From contig JAYKKM010000057.1 of assembly GCA_035772405.1 (NCBI GenBank), positions 752,001 to 816,000 of the forward strand: a DNA stretch of 64,000 nucleotides. Direction: 5' to 3'. The notes below the pieces were generated by a model. It saw nothing but the letters and a program-made list of their open reading frames with translations. It was not told where the DNA came from and made no database searches. Both the position numbers and the translations under genes were made by a program. This document shows, piece by piece, positions 1 to 11,810 of the stretch (its first letter is position 1; each line of letters starts with the position of its first letter). The DNA comes from Chrysogorgia sp. JL179-B06. Taxonomy: Eukaryota > Cnidaria > Anthozoa > Scleralcyonacea > Chrysogorgiidae.

Positions 1-1
1 A

Positions 2-478
2 AGAGCTTATACTAGTCTTGTTTGTCCCCAACTAGAATATGCCTGCTCTGTGTGGAACCCTTACACCAAAATAAATATCAACAAGATCGAGATGATTCAA
101 TGCAGAGCTGCTAGGTTCACTCAAAACGACTATACTAGCCATGTCTCTCCTATGATAGACCACCTGGGCTGGGACACACTCGAACAACGTAGGTTACTGC
201 ATCAAGCCACCATGTTCTACAAGATCAATCAAGGTCTTGTAGGTATCAGTTTCCCTGACGAGGTGTGTCCTTTAAATAGAGTATCAAGATTGCCAAACAC
301 CTCTCCTTTTCGACAGATCCAATGCAGTGTCAATGTGTACAAGTATTCATTTTATCCACGAACAATAGTAACATGGAATCACATTCCATTCAACAATCTC
401 TCCATTGTACCTAGCATTCCAAGTTTCAAAACACTTGCTATTCCTGCAATTAAGTCACTTAATCGTCCTTCAAATTAA
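2..478 (+). mobile_element. LINE reverse transcriptase C-terminal fragment
   Basis: This is an open frame running in from the left edge of the window, so its start is not visible. It encodes the thumb and C-terminal part of a CR1/Jockey-type LINE polymerase. The visible signs are a block ending LEYACSVWNPYT, followed by a region with QCRAARF and GWDTLEQRR, and then a terminal SFYPRTIVTWNHIP block. These are typical of the region downstream of the RT active site in such elements; the catalytic YADD box would lie upstream of the window. The frame ends at a TAA followed by a T-rich 3' UTR. The coding frame is intact across the visible part. A similar C-terminal block ends the LINE fragment at the far right of the window. 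Confidence 0.8.
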
Positions 479-790
479 GTCACTCAGTCATCAAATGTTT
501 TGTTTATTTTTTGTTGTTTTGGGTTTTGTTTTTTTTTGTTTTTGTTTTTTGTTGTTGTTTTTTTGCGGGGCGTTTTCCATCTTTCCTTCTTCTTTTCCTC
601 GTGTAAAATATATCATGTAACTGCTTTCCATATTAATATATAATTATATATCCATAGGTATATATATATTTAGTTATACTGTATATATCCATAAGTCTCC
701 TAGTATACTATAAAGTCTCAAATCAACTTTCCAAATAACTTATACAATTGCACAAAACAATAAAAGCATTTCACATCGCACTATGACCTC
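479..790 (+). repeat. LINE 3' UTR with T-rich tract and AT-rich tail
   Basis: A strongly T-rich stretch (about 496-566) and then TATA-type low-complexity sequence follow directly after the LINE stop codon. I read this as the 3' UTR and tail of the fragment upstream. No coding potential is visible. Confidence 0.4.
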
Positions 791-1530
791 TTGCATTTTT
801 AAACGCGGATAGTTAAACATGGATATAGTGTTTTTTAACATTTACTGTCCGGGGAGACACTTCGCTAGCGGATAATGTCCGGGGTGCAATATCCGCTGGG
901 ACACCGGAATAAGTTACGAGCCTAATATCGCTGTCATAGAAGTTCAGAATCACATCTCCATTCACCCTTTACAATCCGTTCACGTACATGCTTCAAACGC
1001 ACTCACACAGTCTTCGAGGTAGTGGTACTTGCTTGTACTGTATATCAGGGTTCTGCTCGCATGACTCTAAAGACAATTTTGAAATGCAATCAAGTGCATG
1101 TTTTCCGCTCCTGCCAAATGCAAACCAAACATCAACTACATGTACAATATAATTATTGATAAACATGTCCGTTACAATTTATACAATCTGAATCAATCCC
1201 AGGGTTCACCTTTGAAATTTCATCAAAACTGACTACACTGCCCATGCAATGGCCTTTGAGGCAACACTTTCCTTGGTTTAAAGTGTAGATACAGCGTCTG
1301 TCCAGAGATCTTCTAGTTCCCTCGTCTTATGTGCAACAAGAAAAGTATGCATTGACACCTGAGTCCAAATTGTCTGCTGAATCAAAGCCTAAACGATTTG
1401 CAAAACATTCTAGTAAGTTTGGAGATTGAAATTTAGTTTTGAAACATTTCTGGATTGTTATATCATTAAATATCTGTAATATATTATAGTATTTATGTTG
1501 TTTCAGATTAATTAATTAATAATAATATTT
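791..1530. other. no recognisable feature
   Basis: I see no open frame with protein-like composition, no inverted repeat and no convincing splice-bounded exon. A locally more GC-rich patch with a repeated GTCCGGGG word lies at about 847-900. Confidence 0.5.
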
Positions 1531-1534
1531 AATT

Positions 1535-3580
1535 AGGGAAACCCATATCACCATACGGTATTTTTCATTGGGGCCCTATGAATAATAAACAATTACATAA
1601 GATTAGTTATGTAGTAATACAATAATAATAACAATATAATACAATAAATGATGTAGTTATATAGTTAAAAAGTAATACAATTTTCTAGACTAAAGTTAGA
1701 TTATTATTATACAACGAGATATTAAAAAAATTCAATAGGTTAAAGTAAAATGTCACAATCATTGTCAGAAGAGTGATTTTAATTTAGATTTAAAAAAAGC
1801 AAGACTATCTAAATTTCTAATGTCCAATGGTAAATTATTCCAGTCCTTGAGTGCGCTGAAGGTAAAACGTTGTTTGCCCCAATTGGTTTTAGCCTTAGGA
1901 AGATGGTAGAGTCAGCACGTAGGTCTCATGTAGATCAGAACGTCTACGAGTGTTATAATGATGAATATTTTTATTTTCTATAAGGTTAAAATCAAAATCC
2001 ACTAAACCATTAACTGATTTATATACAGCGACACATCGATGAAGTTGACGTCTTAAAAATAGTGGTTTCCATCGTAGAGTTTCAAGGGCTTTACTTGCTG
2101 AATAATATGGAGGAATTCCAAGAATTATTTTCGCAGCCTTATTTTGAAGAATTTGGAGAGAGCCCATTAATGTGACATTATTCTTGTCACCCCAGGCGAT
2201 GTCTGTATAATCAAACAGGGGTAGAACCAATGCGTTGTATAAGGTAATGCAACACTGTTGTGGTAAGAGATAATGAACTCGTCTCAACAAACCGATCCTC
2301 TGATTGATTTTCTTGCTTAATGATTCGATGTGGTCTGACCATGTTAGAGTTTGATTGATTGTAACTCCAAGATAATTGAAAGTGTCACAATGCCCAATTT
2401 TTACATCTTTAATAGATAGATCGATTCCATCGCAAGAACTAAGTTTGTGATGACTGCCAATTAAGACAAATTTAGATTTACTGTTATTTAAAGTTAACAG
2501 ATTGTTCCCAAACCAGTCAGCAACTCTGGATAAGTCATTGTTAATTTTATCTTCAATTTCAGTGATGGAGGTAGAAGAAAAATATATGACAGTGTCATCT
2601 GCATATAATGTAACTTCACATGATTGGAGACACAACGGTAAATCGTTCACAAAAATGTTAAATAGTAGAGGCCCCAGTATGCTGCCTTGTGGTACACCAA
2701 CAGGTACAGACATTGAGGAAGACCGTTTGTCGCCAATAGTAGTCAGTTGTGATCTGTTCAACAAATAACTCCTAAACCAATCGACCACTGGCATTGATAA
2801 ACCAATTGAAGACAGTTTGTTAATGAGAATATTGTGATCTACGGTATCGAAAGCCTTTGATAGATCCAATAACACTGCTCCGGTTAGTCGTCCGTTGTCC
2901 ATGTTTTGGAGTATAGAATCAGTAAATTGTATAAGAGCAATGTCAGTAGACCGCTTTGGTCTAAAACCAAATTGCTTAGATGTTAGGATTTTGTTTTCTT
3001 GTAAAAAATTGAAGATTTGGCAATGGACTGCTTTTTCAAGGATCTTGCTCAGGGTTGGTAAAATTGTTATTGGTCTGTAGTTATTAGGATCTGTGCGGTC
3101 ACCTTTTTTAAAAAGTGCGGTTACCCTGCCCGATTTCCAAATTGTAGGGAATTTGGAAGAAACAAGTGACAAATTGAAAATCTCAGTAAGGAGGGTTGGT
3201 GCAATAACAGCAGCAGAGTCTTTCAATAGCCTGGCACTTATATTATCGAGTCCTATAGCTTTTTTCGTCTTGAGTTGAGTAGGTTGATCTTTGATGAATG
3301 TGGTGGTAATAGGTTGAAAAGTAAATTGTTTTCCACTTTCATTATTTAAATACGTTGGGAAGATGTCATCTAGCATTGATTTTAATTTATCAGCCAGTTT
3401 CTTTCCAATTGTTGAAAAATGCAAATTGAGATTCTCTGCGATTGATTGTGGTGTTGTGTGGCATATATTATTAGTAATAATGCAAGAAGGTGTAGTACCA
3501 GACTTACGTGAAGTTAAATCATTCATCGTCTTCCATAATTCATCAGGCTTTCCTTCATTCTTTTTGATTAAATCTTGATA
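1535..3580 (-). mobile_element. CR1/L2-type LINE, 5'-truncated, intact RT domain
   Basis: The open frame 3526-1895 (543 codons) is a LINE reverse transcriptase. In order along the frame: an entry region with KKGDRTDPNNYRPI (about residues 140-152), FDTVDH (226-231), GVPQGSILGPLLF (277-289), the active site YADD (308-311), and a thumb ending in a YNTRRRSD block. The AP-endonuclease that should precede it is missing, so the copy is 5'-truncated near 3580. Positions 1535-1894 are its 3' UTR. The RT frame has no stop or frameshift, which suggests a fairly recent insertion, but without endonuclease it is non-autonomous. The start codon is arbitrary. Confidence 0.9.
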
Positions 3581-3727
3581 ATAGATTTATTCATGCAGCA
3601 TTATTTAAGTCGAAATTATTTGTTGTTATTAATAAAGCATATAAATATACAATATACAGTATCTTCCTGTAGCTGTGGTGTATATAATATTATATCCTTA
3701 AAACATCCATTGTAAACATTTGCTTAG

Positions 3728-3941
3728 CATATAACCGATCCAGTAGGCAGTGTCAGGACAGAAGTTTGATATTGTGTGAGGAAATCAAGAACTTTGTGGT
3801 TGGTCAAAATTATTCCAGTTCATTTGTCAAACAATCTGTTTTACTGGATTTGCTTAAGCTAACTGTTGCAGATAAGTCTGTTGACATGCTGTATAACAGC
3901 TTGTTTTCCAGATTAAAAAGGAATAAAAATAGTGAAAATGA
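3728..3941 (+). CDS. candidate internal exon, helical protein, unrecognised
   Basis: A 214-bp block is bounded by a plausible acceptor (TTTGCTTAG at 3719-3727) and a strong donor (A|GTAAGTATT at 3942). The single open frame across it reads as a compact helical protein with the segments VKQSVLLDLLKLTVADKSVD and LFSRLKRNK. Alternation of hydrophobic and charged residues is what a real exon would give. I do not recognise the family. It could be the first of several plus-strand exons (with 6168, 7301 and 8021) of one gene, but linkage is inference. It might equally be a remnant of a multicopy element. Confidence 0.4.
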
Positions 3942-5060
3942 GTAAGTATTGTATCTTTAAACCTACTATACTTTATAGGCAAGGTTTAGATGCCAAAATT
4001 TTCATTAACAGAACCTAATTTCAATTTGGGTGCAGCTATATGCACTCGGTTCATGTAGTGACGTCATTATTTCAATACAATTTGGTCATTTTGTGGACAC
4101 TAAAACTAACCCAAAAGCAAAGCCTTTCCCAGAATCTAACCATATTTTAGGTTTACATTGAAAGGTTTCAGGTGGATTTGTAACATTACTACATCAACTG
4201 AGTGCAGAATACTTCCAATAATGTTAACCCAATCTATCCCTAAATAACCCACATCCTAATATCCCAAAACCCCTAAACATCCCTACAAATTGTCAGAAGA
4301 ATATCCACAGCAATTTTTATTTAGGCTGACCTAAATCAAGAAAATCATGCCTGTTTATCAGATGAGTTCGTGTTTTACACATGCACAAATTAAGTTTCGG
4401 CTTATCTACAGTAAAGTTCGGACACATGTATTGTCATTGTTGGTTCAACCTATATTCTCACGTAAAGACACCATGCTTTGTAGAGAAATACTGATATATA
4501 ATTTTTCCATTATATATGGCTCATGAAAAGTTCATCCTTTGAGTATCCAAAGCTGTAATTCCCAGCTGAACTAAGTACAAATTGTAGCTTTAAGGGTTAG
4601 ATGTCACACCCCCTGCTGTATAAATTTGTCTGTCAGAAAATAATAATATACTGTAAATTGCCCCTTGTCCTTTAATGAGTTGATATACTGTATTGTAGTG
4701 TATGTTACTGATGCAAAAAAATTAAAACTGTTTTTTGTTCACCTTCTTAAAAGTGTTTGATTTGGTGTTGCATATATATGTATACATCAGGATCATTATC
4801 CTTTTTTTGGAAACTGTATTGGAACATGTATATTGCCACTGTACTCTATCAAAATGTCATATGCATCATAATGTATATTAAATATACAATGTTTATACTG
4901 TACTGCATTTATAATAATTTTTTATTGATCTTTTGTTTAGAGTTCACATATTTCATTCACATATTTCACTACAATATATATATAGCAGGTATACCAGCAA
5001 TTAAATTTGGCCTCCAAACCCTCGCATTTGACTTCGACAGCACATGATTTATTCCCCTTG
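3942..5060. other. AT-rich, no recognisable gene
   Basis: There are only short open frames of low-complexity composition (TATA-type runs near 4750-4990). No splice-bounded coding block is evident. Confidence 0.45.
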
Positions 5061-5126
5061 CTATAAGACTGTAATATCCCAGCGTAATACAACAGTAAAC
5101 ACATAAATTGCACGGCTTCACGCTCA

Positions 5127-5461
5127 TTATTTGCCGCACAGGATAAGCTCCTGTCGACAGATCTCACAAAAATATTTAGATATTGTTGTTGCTACAATGT
5201 AAAAACATGCCTTTGTTTCTTTCTCGTGTAAAATTAGGCGAATTCTTAGCGAAATTTCAGTAAATTCCATATTGTGCTTCAAATGGTGGTCAATGCCATT
5301 TTCTTCAAAAAACCTGACTTTTCCACACATGTCCTTTGGCAATAATACCTTTCCCAATAGAAAACCATTATGTATTGGTCGTTCCATTTCAGCGAGCATT
5401 GAACGCATGTTTTGGTCAACATCCTCATTTGCATGTGACACAAAACAATGTTCTGCCATCT
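5127..5461 (-). CDS. possible first exon, unrecognised
   Basis: On the minus strand an ATG near 5461 opens a frame beginning MAEHCFVSHANEDVDQN that runs to about 5127. It is preceded, in transcription direction, by a CpG-rich stretch (5470-5640). Composition is protein-like but I recognise no domain. The proposal is a first exon downstream of a CpG-rich promoter. Two other frames are also open in places, so the frame choice is uncertain. Confidence 0.25.
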
Positions 5462-5469
5462 TGAATGCA

Positions 5470-5640
5470 TTTTCTGCCAGGCGCTTCTGCCTCTCCCCTC
5501 GGCGTTCTCCCCCGCATGTTTTCCCGCAAATCCACACATCGCGGCGGGTAGCAAAACAAGCGCCTGGCTACGAGGCTGTGATGGACCACCAGAGTCGTTG
5601 AGAGCGGGGGATGACACCCTCCCAATAATCTGCAGCAGTC
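5470..5640. promoter_or_regulatory. CpG-rich patch, possible promoter
   Basis: GC content and CpG frequency rise sharply against the AT-rich surroundings (for example CATCGCGGCGGG near 5538). Such patches often mark promoters in invertebrate genomes. No core promoter motif is identifiable by eye. Confidence 0.25.
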
Positions 5641-6167
5641 GGCAAAAGTTGGGAAATTAAACATATACCAATTGGTAAACACTGAGAACCCGCAGATTGA
5701 AGAATATGAAGTTTAATATGATGACAGTTTAAATATATTAACTTCAATGAATCAATTTTGTGCGCATTAAAAAAGTGATTCAAAGCCCATAGCTCCTCGG
5801 CAATCAGCCATTCAGGTGGAATGAAATGGGAAGAATTTATCGCGGCGAAATTAGTCGAAATATAATTGTACAACCGGAGCACAAATGTTCCAGGTAACTT
5901 GATAGCTTACAACCTCCAGACTACTTTTGGTGGCGGTGAATTATTTGACATTAAATCAAATGAAATTGAATGCACTGATTTTCATTCAAAATTATTTCGA
6001 AAAACGAGAGACAAACATTGATTTTTTGCGAACAATTCTATATAATATATATATATTACGGATGTCAATTTTATCGTCGATAATGAAGTTATATTTACAA
6101 GTATACATTTTACTCTCAGTTACATATATAGTGTTTTCTTTTTTTCTGACCATTTTTTCAGTGTAGT

Positions 6168-6445
6168 TAAAATGTTTTACCATGAAGGAGAGAAACGAGG
6201 AGCTTGCTGGACGATGGCACTCACTTTCACCGGAAGAGAAGAAACATTTTAATGTTTGTGCGAAAGAAAAAGTTTTGGACGATGGCTCTCTTAAAACGGC
6301 GTTTGAAAAAAAATCGAAGATGAGGTTCAAACAAATTCTATTTGTTTATTTCAATTATCTTAATTTGTTGAAAGGGGAAAAACCTTTATATGACTATGAG
6401 CGTGATCGACATTTAACCGAGAGTGAAGTCTGTACGGGAAAGTAG
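6168..6445 (+). CDS. candidate exon, HMG-box-like C-terminal half
   Basis: A long polypyrimidine tract (6120-6160) ends in a TTTTTTCAGTGTAG acceptor. The frame after it contains ERNEELAGRWHSLSPEEKKH. The spacing of the Trp, Leu-Ser and Glu-Glu-Lys residues resembles helices 2-3 of an HMG-box, which binds the DNA minor groove. The N-terminal half of the box is not visible, so it should lie in an upstream exon or be lost. The frame continues to a stop at 6445, but a donor could end the exon earlier. It may belong with the other plus-strand exon candidates in this region. HMG-like assignment is by pattern only. Confidence 0.4.
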
Positions 6446-7300
6446 TTGCCTATATATTTTTCCAGTCACCAAGAGGGAGGTTTGTGGAAATAAAACTGAA
6501 GGTAAATACTTTTCCGTACACTCCAGACCAAGCCAATAAATAGTATAAACTGTTATTATAAGGAATTTATTATATCGCTTTTGGTTAATTTCCCTCTCTG
6601 TTTTAACGCTGTTTTCGTCTTCAGATGCTGCCGATTGCGTAACCTCTTCACTAGTATATTTCGCTTCATTTTACATCAGTTAGGCATTTATTCGCCGTGC
6701 TTTTAGATGATTGAAAACTTGAAAGAAAAGCAATGATGCTCCAGCACATTTTATTGCTCGCTATTTTCAATGAAGATGCCTTTAAGCTCTATTTTATTTT
6801 CATTCAAATCAACTCAGAACTTTCCCCCCAAAACGGATACTGATCCAGAAAACCATATGGCCCTCTCAGGGTATATAGAAGAAGATATTAATTACGTTTT
6901 TTTTTCAATTGTATTTTTTTTAATCTTCATCACCTCAACTCAGATTTCAATCAAATAGTTAACCACATCTAACTATCGATCGGTTTTAGTCCACACAGTT
7001 TAATTTGGTAACTGACTATTCGTTCTGCAGTCTACGGTGATCAAAATAATGTTGTGTTTTTTTACCAACTATTTAGTATTTTGGACCAAAATTCTACGGC
7101 AGAATAAATCTGAAAAGCATTTTGCAGTTACAACTAGGACATTATTGATGGTCTCATTGATATCTAGCAAGGTAAACGAGTATCTAACCTAAGATCTGAG
7201 GATAACGTTAAACTTGGGTTGCATTCCTGAGTAAATTATAAATAGGTAGTAATTTACTTTTTGGATCAAATAATTATCTGGTTTGATATTTTTAAGATCT
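6446..7300. other. no recognisable gene
   Basis: AT-rich sequence with only short open frames. This would be intronic if the flanking exon candidates belong to one gene. Confidence 0.4.
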
Positions 7301-7454
7301 TTAGTTGAAATTTTTATGTGACATGGGAGTCCACTACATCTTCATGACCATCGTAGAATGGAGCGTGGATGTATTTGGCTCAAAGATTGGAGTGAGATAC
7401 ATGAAGAAAGACAACCATGCTGCTAAGTTTTTTCTTTTGCAAACCACTCAAACG
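7301..7454 (+). CDS. candidate exon, unrecognised
   Basis: This block follows an acceptor-like AGATCTTTAG and ends at a donor-like ACG|GTGAGAG near 7455. The open frame contains GVHYIFMTIVEWSVDVFGSK and GVRYMKKDNHAAKFF, which looks like a folded alpha/beta segment. No family is recognised. Its position between the HMG-like and PHD exons on the same strand suggests, without proving, one gene. Confidence 0.3.
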
Positions 7455-8020
7455 GTGAGAGTTATTGTGATTGTATTAAAAGACAACACTATAGCGTTGC
7501 ATGTATGCGCGTGCTGGTCTCGGATGCCATAAAAATTTAAATGAGAATCTTTTATTTTTGCCAAGCTGAAAACTACCGGTTTCTTTACGAGTTAATCCGG
7601 AAATTCCAAGTAATCGTTCATTAATTTATTTAATTAATAGAATTCCAATCAAATCCGAGCAAAGACCTGGTCATCAGACACAAGCAAAAGCGCAAGATTG
7701 TTCGAGATATGTTTAACTTAAAATACAGTGCGTATAATGTAACACCTCAATTGTCTCAATGTTATGTTAGTCTCAAATAGTATGTCATTTTAATTAAGGT
7801 ATTGGTGTTACTGGGTCTGCCTTTCCATGCTCTTCATACTTGAAGGGGGAACTGCCAGTTGCAGAGTGACGGGCTACCAGCTGGTGTTACCCTAAAAGAT
7901 CTCGCATCGATGGGAGAAAAGGCACTGGACTAAATAATTGGCAACCCCATTACATAACAGTTGTTGCCAAGGTTTCAGAACAACAACAACAGGAAGGACG
8001 AGAAACTGGTAATGAAACAG
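7455..8020. other. no recognisable gene
   Basis: No coding block is supported. The stretch ends in a CAACAACAACAGG run and GAAACAG just before the PHD exon, which could serve as the splice acceptor. Confidence 0.35.
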
Positions 8021-8270
8021 GAGAGGGGTGGTAAGAAAGAGGGATAGATCTGGTGATGAAAGGAAAGCTGAAGAAAATAGAAAAAAGAAATCCTACGTGA
8101 AATGTTCAGCATTCGTATGTCAGGAACCAAATGTAAGTAAAGCAGATGGAACATTGCACTGGGTCTCATGTGACACTTGCCAACACTGGTTTCACTGGGA
8201 TTGTGTAGGAATTCGACATAAGCTGAAAGGCGAATTCAATTGTGGATGCAACGAAAAGCATAGACACCAG
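8021..8270 (+). CDS. PHD-type zinc finger exon
   Basis: The frame begins with a highly basic stretch (VRKRDRSGDERKAEENRKKK) and continues into a cysteine/histidine pattern: KCSAFVC, then WVSCDTCQHWFHWDCVGI, then FNCGC. Order and spacing (C-C, C-x2-C, W-F-H-x2-C, C-x-C) fit a PHD finger, a fold that usually reads histone tails; the aromatic WVxCDxC segment is characteristic. An in-frame stop at 8013 lies upstream, so the exon most likely begins at the GAAACAG acceptor around 8020. A donor CAG|GTAAAA follows at 8271. PHD fingers also occur in transposable elements, so host origin is not certain. Confidence 0.6.
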
Positions 8271-9190
8271 GTAAAAAGAGGCTATTTAATGTTTGACAGT
8301 CTATAACAATATTTGTATGGCTATTTCTCAGACAGCTTGATTTACTGAATCAATATGTTTATAAGCCAAAACTGTAATATAATTGGTTTTGTTTTTCGCA
8401 CTTACTGATGCTGCATTTTGGGGACTCGATGTAAGTAGTTAATTTGGGCGTCGTAATATGTTATTTAAGGCGTTTTGGTTTTGTGTCTTATTTGATCATT
8501 TAATGTCACATATAACATGGTATAATGGTATTTTATTCAATGCAACGTGATCGATAATTTACCAATCAACTGACAAGGATTTAGTAACTATAAGGTGTTA
8601 ATATAAAATGGTATATAGTGCAGCATTGTATTGATAGCAAAGCTAATAATTTATCCCATGAGCACATAATTTAGCACAGCATATACTAGCATAGTATATT
8701 ACCTATATAGTAAACACAGACAAGCATATGTGAGTATGATGTATGTAAACTTTCTACACTTTATTAGGTTTGTTTAGTCATATTGTTTTTAAGATTGGCT
8801 CTTCCCAGCTTGCGAGCAAGATATATTCTCTATTTAAAGAAATTCGATGTGCAGGTAGTGCTCGGGTGCTGTCTTTCACTTTTAAATACCTGGGTCCTTT
8901 CACAAGCACTCAAGTAAGACATTAATTTATAATTAACGACATTTTTATTTTTTCTACAATTTTTCTTATTTTGCGGCCTCTTAAAGAGATGTTCAAATGC
9001 ATATTATTTTTGTGATAAAGAGATAACGAGATACACCAATGAAATTAAAGGAATTGTTTAAATCATTTGGCGATATTTGGCTCTCAACAATTTAACACAT
9101 AACAACTTTATATGCAATGGCATTCTCATTGGAGGTAATGTGATTTTATATTGGCGATGAACGATTTATCTTAGTATAAACATAGCACAA
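8271..9190. other. no recognisable gene
   Basis: AT-rich DNA without supported exons or clear repeats. Confidence 0.4.
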
Positions 9191-9651
9191 ATGTCCCTCG
9201 AATCTGCTATACTACTACCTATTCTCAAGAAATGTTTCATGGATGCTGACCAATTCAACAACTTTAGACCAACTTCGAATTTACGTTTTATCACTAAAAT
9301 TGTTGAGAACGTTATGGCTCTACAGTTAATTGAATACATTGACGCTGATCTGGATGAGAAGTTTCAATCGGCTTATAAAAAGAACCACAGTACTGAAACA
9401 GCGCTCATTCGTGTACATAATGATATTGTCGTGGTACATTGATTCTCATAAAACCGTCATCCTACTTCTATTAGATCTCTCAACCGCCTTTGATACCGTC
9501 GATCATGGCATCCTCCTTCATCGTTTCTGTAAAAGATTTGGCATTCATGGTAAAGCATTGAAGTTGTTCCATTCATATCTCTCTGATCATACATAATTCA
9601 TCAAAATCAATGGCTCATCTGTCCATTCTACACTTGACTGTGGTGCACCCA
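9191..9651 (+). mobile_element. LINE RT fragment, frameshifted
   Basis: Two overlapping frames encode consecutive parts of a CR1/L2-type RT. The first has FNNFRPTSNLRFITKIVE and [16 protein letters not shown]. After a shift near 9440 the second has [18 protein letters not shown]. The piece then reaches LDCGAP, where a GVPQG box is expected, and stops abruptly. The sequence continues directly as Ty3/gypsy pol, so the LINE lost both its 5' end and everything after the palm entry. The frameshift marks it as dead. Confidence 0.8.
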
Positions 9652-11292
9652 CACAAAGGAATTCCTACTACAACTGCAGCACGACTACAGAGATATGCCC
9701 TGTTCCTGTCTGGTTTTGACTATGACATTGTATACAAGAGAACCACACAACACTAATGCTGACTGTTTGTCTAGACTCCCACTGGACATCAAAGCTGACG
9801 AGAAGAGAGATGCGGGAAAAATTGATCCTATTCATGTTTTCCACATCACCCAACTAGACAGCCTTCCAGTAACCAGTGATATGGTAAGACAAGCAACTGC
9901 TCGAGATACAGTATTATCAAGAGTCTATGATGGCGTCATGAAAGGCTGGTTGTATAATTCTGATGACGAAGAACTTCGCCCATTCCATTCGCGCAAGAAC
10001 GAACTTACAGTGCAAAATGGTTGTCTCTTATGGGGAATGAGAGTCATCATACCCTCCAAGCTTCGTGATACAGTTTTACAAGAATTACACCAAGGTCATG
10101 CTGGAATACTCCGGATGAAAGCCCTGGCTCGGAGTTATGTGGTGCCCTGGTATAGATCAGAACATTAAAAACCTCGCAAACAGTTGTTCTGGCTGCCAAC
10201 ATTTTCAGAAGATACCAAAAGCTGCACCCAACCATTGGAATCCTACACATTGATTTTGCATGCCGTTTTTAGAGTCTATGTTGCTTGTAGTGGTCGACGC
10301 GCATTTGAAATGGCCGGTCATTCCAATGTCATCAACTACCACTAGTAAAACTATCGAAACACTCAGCAGTTTATTTGCTCGTTTTGGAGTTCCAGAACAA
10401 ATCGTTAGTGACAATGACCCACAGTTCACCTCACACGAGTTTCAGATGTTTGCCAAGAGAAATGGTATCAAGCATATTACATCAGCACCATACCACCCTT
10501 CGACGAATGGATTAGCTGAACGATTTGTCCAAAGTTTTAAGAATGTCCTACGCTCCATGAAGCAAGAGAAGAGAAGCTTGAAGGAAAAGCTGGAGAGCTA
10601 CCTTCAGTCTTACAGGAACACTCCTCACCCAACCACCAATGAAACTCCAGCAAAGTTATTGATGGGAAGAACTCTTCGGACACGCCTTGACCTACTCAAA
10701 CCAGATATCAGAAGGAAAATACAAGGAAAACAGATGGATCAAGGCAAGGAGCGATGCAGTCGCCCTGTGCGCGAGCTAGAAGTCTGACAGACTATGGCAG
10801 CCCGTGACTACACATGTCCCGAAAAGTGGAAAGACGGAATAGTCCATGCTAGAACCGGGAGCTTGTCCTATGAGGTCATAGTTGCACCAAACCAAATCTG
10901 GCGACGCCACATCGACCAGTTGTTAAGGACTAATGTCAAGCAACAAGAAGAGAGAGGACAACACAATGCTGTAGTGCACAGCCAACCCTGAAACAAAGAT
11001 AGCAACAACTCGGAATGAAGGAGAAGAACACAACCCCCTGGATCTACCAGAGTTTGAGGAAATGGCCAACACATCGGCAACTACCAATGACACAAAACTT
11101 GCGGAAACAAGTGCCACACATGTCAAGAAAAAGAATGGCGTTACCCAATTCGAGAACACAAGCCACCGGACAGATTTACAAGCGAATTTCTTAACTGAAA
11201 CATTTTAGAAAAAGTACATTTATTCAATTTTGACACATGTTCATATTAGCGATTAATTAATTGCTGTTGATGTTATTATAGTTGGGGAGGAA
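9652..11292 (+). mobile_element. Ty3/gypsy pol remnant: RNase H end and integrase
   Basis: The start encodes the end of the RNase H domain (ARLQRYALFLSGFDYDIVYK, then a NADCLSRLPL block). The integrase zinc-binding region follows (HQGHAGILRMKALAR), interrupted by a stop and shift near 10168. The DDE core has VVVDAHLKWP, SDNDPQFTS and NGLAERFVQS; second Asp to Glu spacing is 35 residues (DD35E), as in retroviral-type integrases. A C-terminal tail continues in another frame to about 10991. gag, protease and most of RT are absent. Several stops and frameshifts make the copy inactive. A polypurine-like GGGGAGGAAC lies just before the putative LTR. Confidence 0.85.
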
Positions 11293-11460
11293 CTGTGGTG
11301 TATCCATTATAGTATTATATTGACCTGTCAAGGTCATTGGACATGCGCACTACTAGAGTAAAAACCATGCTGTTTTGTAAATGAGTTTATACATTGCTTC
11401 GTACAAATAAATACTCAGATTAACTTTCCCTGGTGCATAACATTAACAGTACTGATCGTT
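11293..11460 (+). mobile_element. putative 3' LTR of the gypsy remnant
   Basis: Immediately after the purine-rich GGGGAGGAAC the sequence begins TGTGGTGTATCC and ends near GCATAACATTAACA about 165 bp later. It contains an AATAAA-type signal (about 11407). No matching 5' LTR is seen in the window, so the boundaries rest on the polypurine tract and the TG...CA ends. Confidence 0.45.
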
Positions 11461-11651
11461 TATTTTGATGCTGAAATGCAAAATTGATATTATACTTGTA
11501 AGTAAATAAGAATAAAACAGCTATGAAGTGATGGGGGTAAAATAACTTTTCTGTTTCTTAAACAGAGAACAAAAAAGGCAAAGCCAAATGTTTCCTGCGA
11601 ACGGCTGTGAGAATAATCAATATTGCATTATACAACTGCACGTATATACCT

Positions 11652-11689
11652 CAACTGTACTGCTTATCATCTGATAAGCAGTACAGTTG
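11652..11689. repeat. perfect 18-bp inverted repeat hairpin
   Basis: Arms CAACTGTACTGCTTATCA (11652-11669) and its exact complement (11672-11689) are separated by 2 bp. No protein or terminator context explains it. It may be the core of a small palindromic element. Confidence 0.7.
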
Positions 11690-11696
11690 TACCTAC

Positions 11697-11810
11697 ATTG
11701 CTGGTAGTTTTAGAATGTTGAGCAAAGCTAGCCTTCGCAGCTTCTGTTAATGCAGCTGTAAGCTCTGAAACTCCAGCCTTTTTCTGGACCTTCTCTCCAG
11801 ACTTGAAAAT
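11697..11810 (-). CDS. candidate minus-strand exon, unrecognised
   Basis: Between an acceptor-like GATTTTCAAG and a donor-like AAT|GTAGGT the frame contains GEKVQKKAGVSELTAALTEA followed by KASFAQHSK. It is alanine- and lysine-rich and looks helical. No family is recognised. It sits upstream of nothing else obviously coding on this strand until the PIN-like gene, which reads in the same direction. Confidence 0.3.

Noticed and set aside
3669..3710. Second copy of the gypsy LTR start (TGTGGTGTATA)
   Set aside because: Only about 12 bases agree before the sequences diverge, which is within chance for AT-rich DNA.
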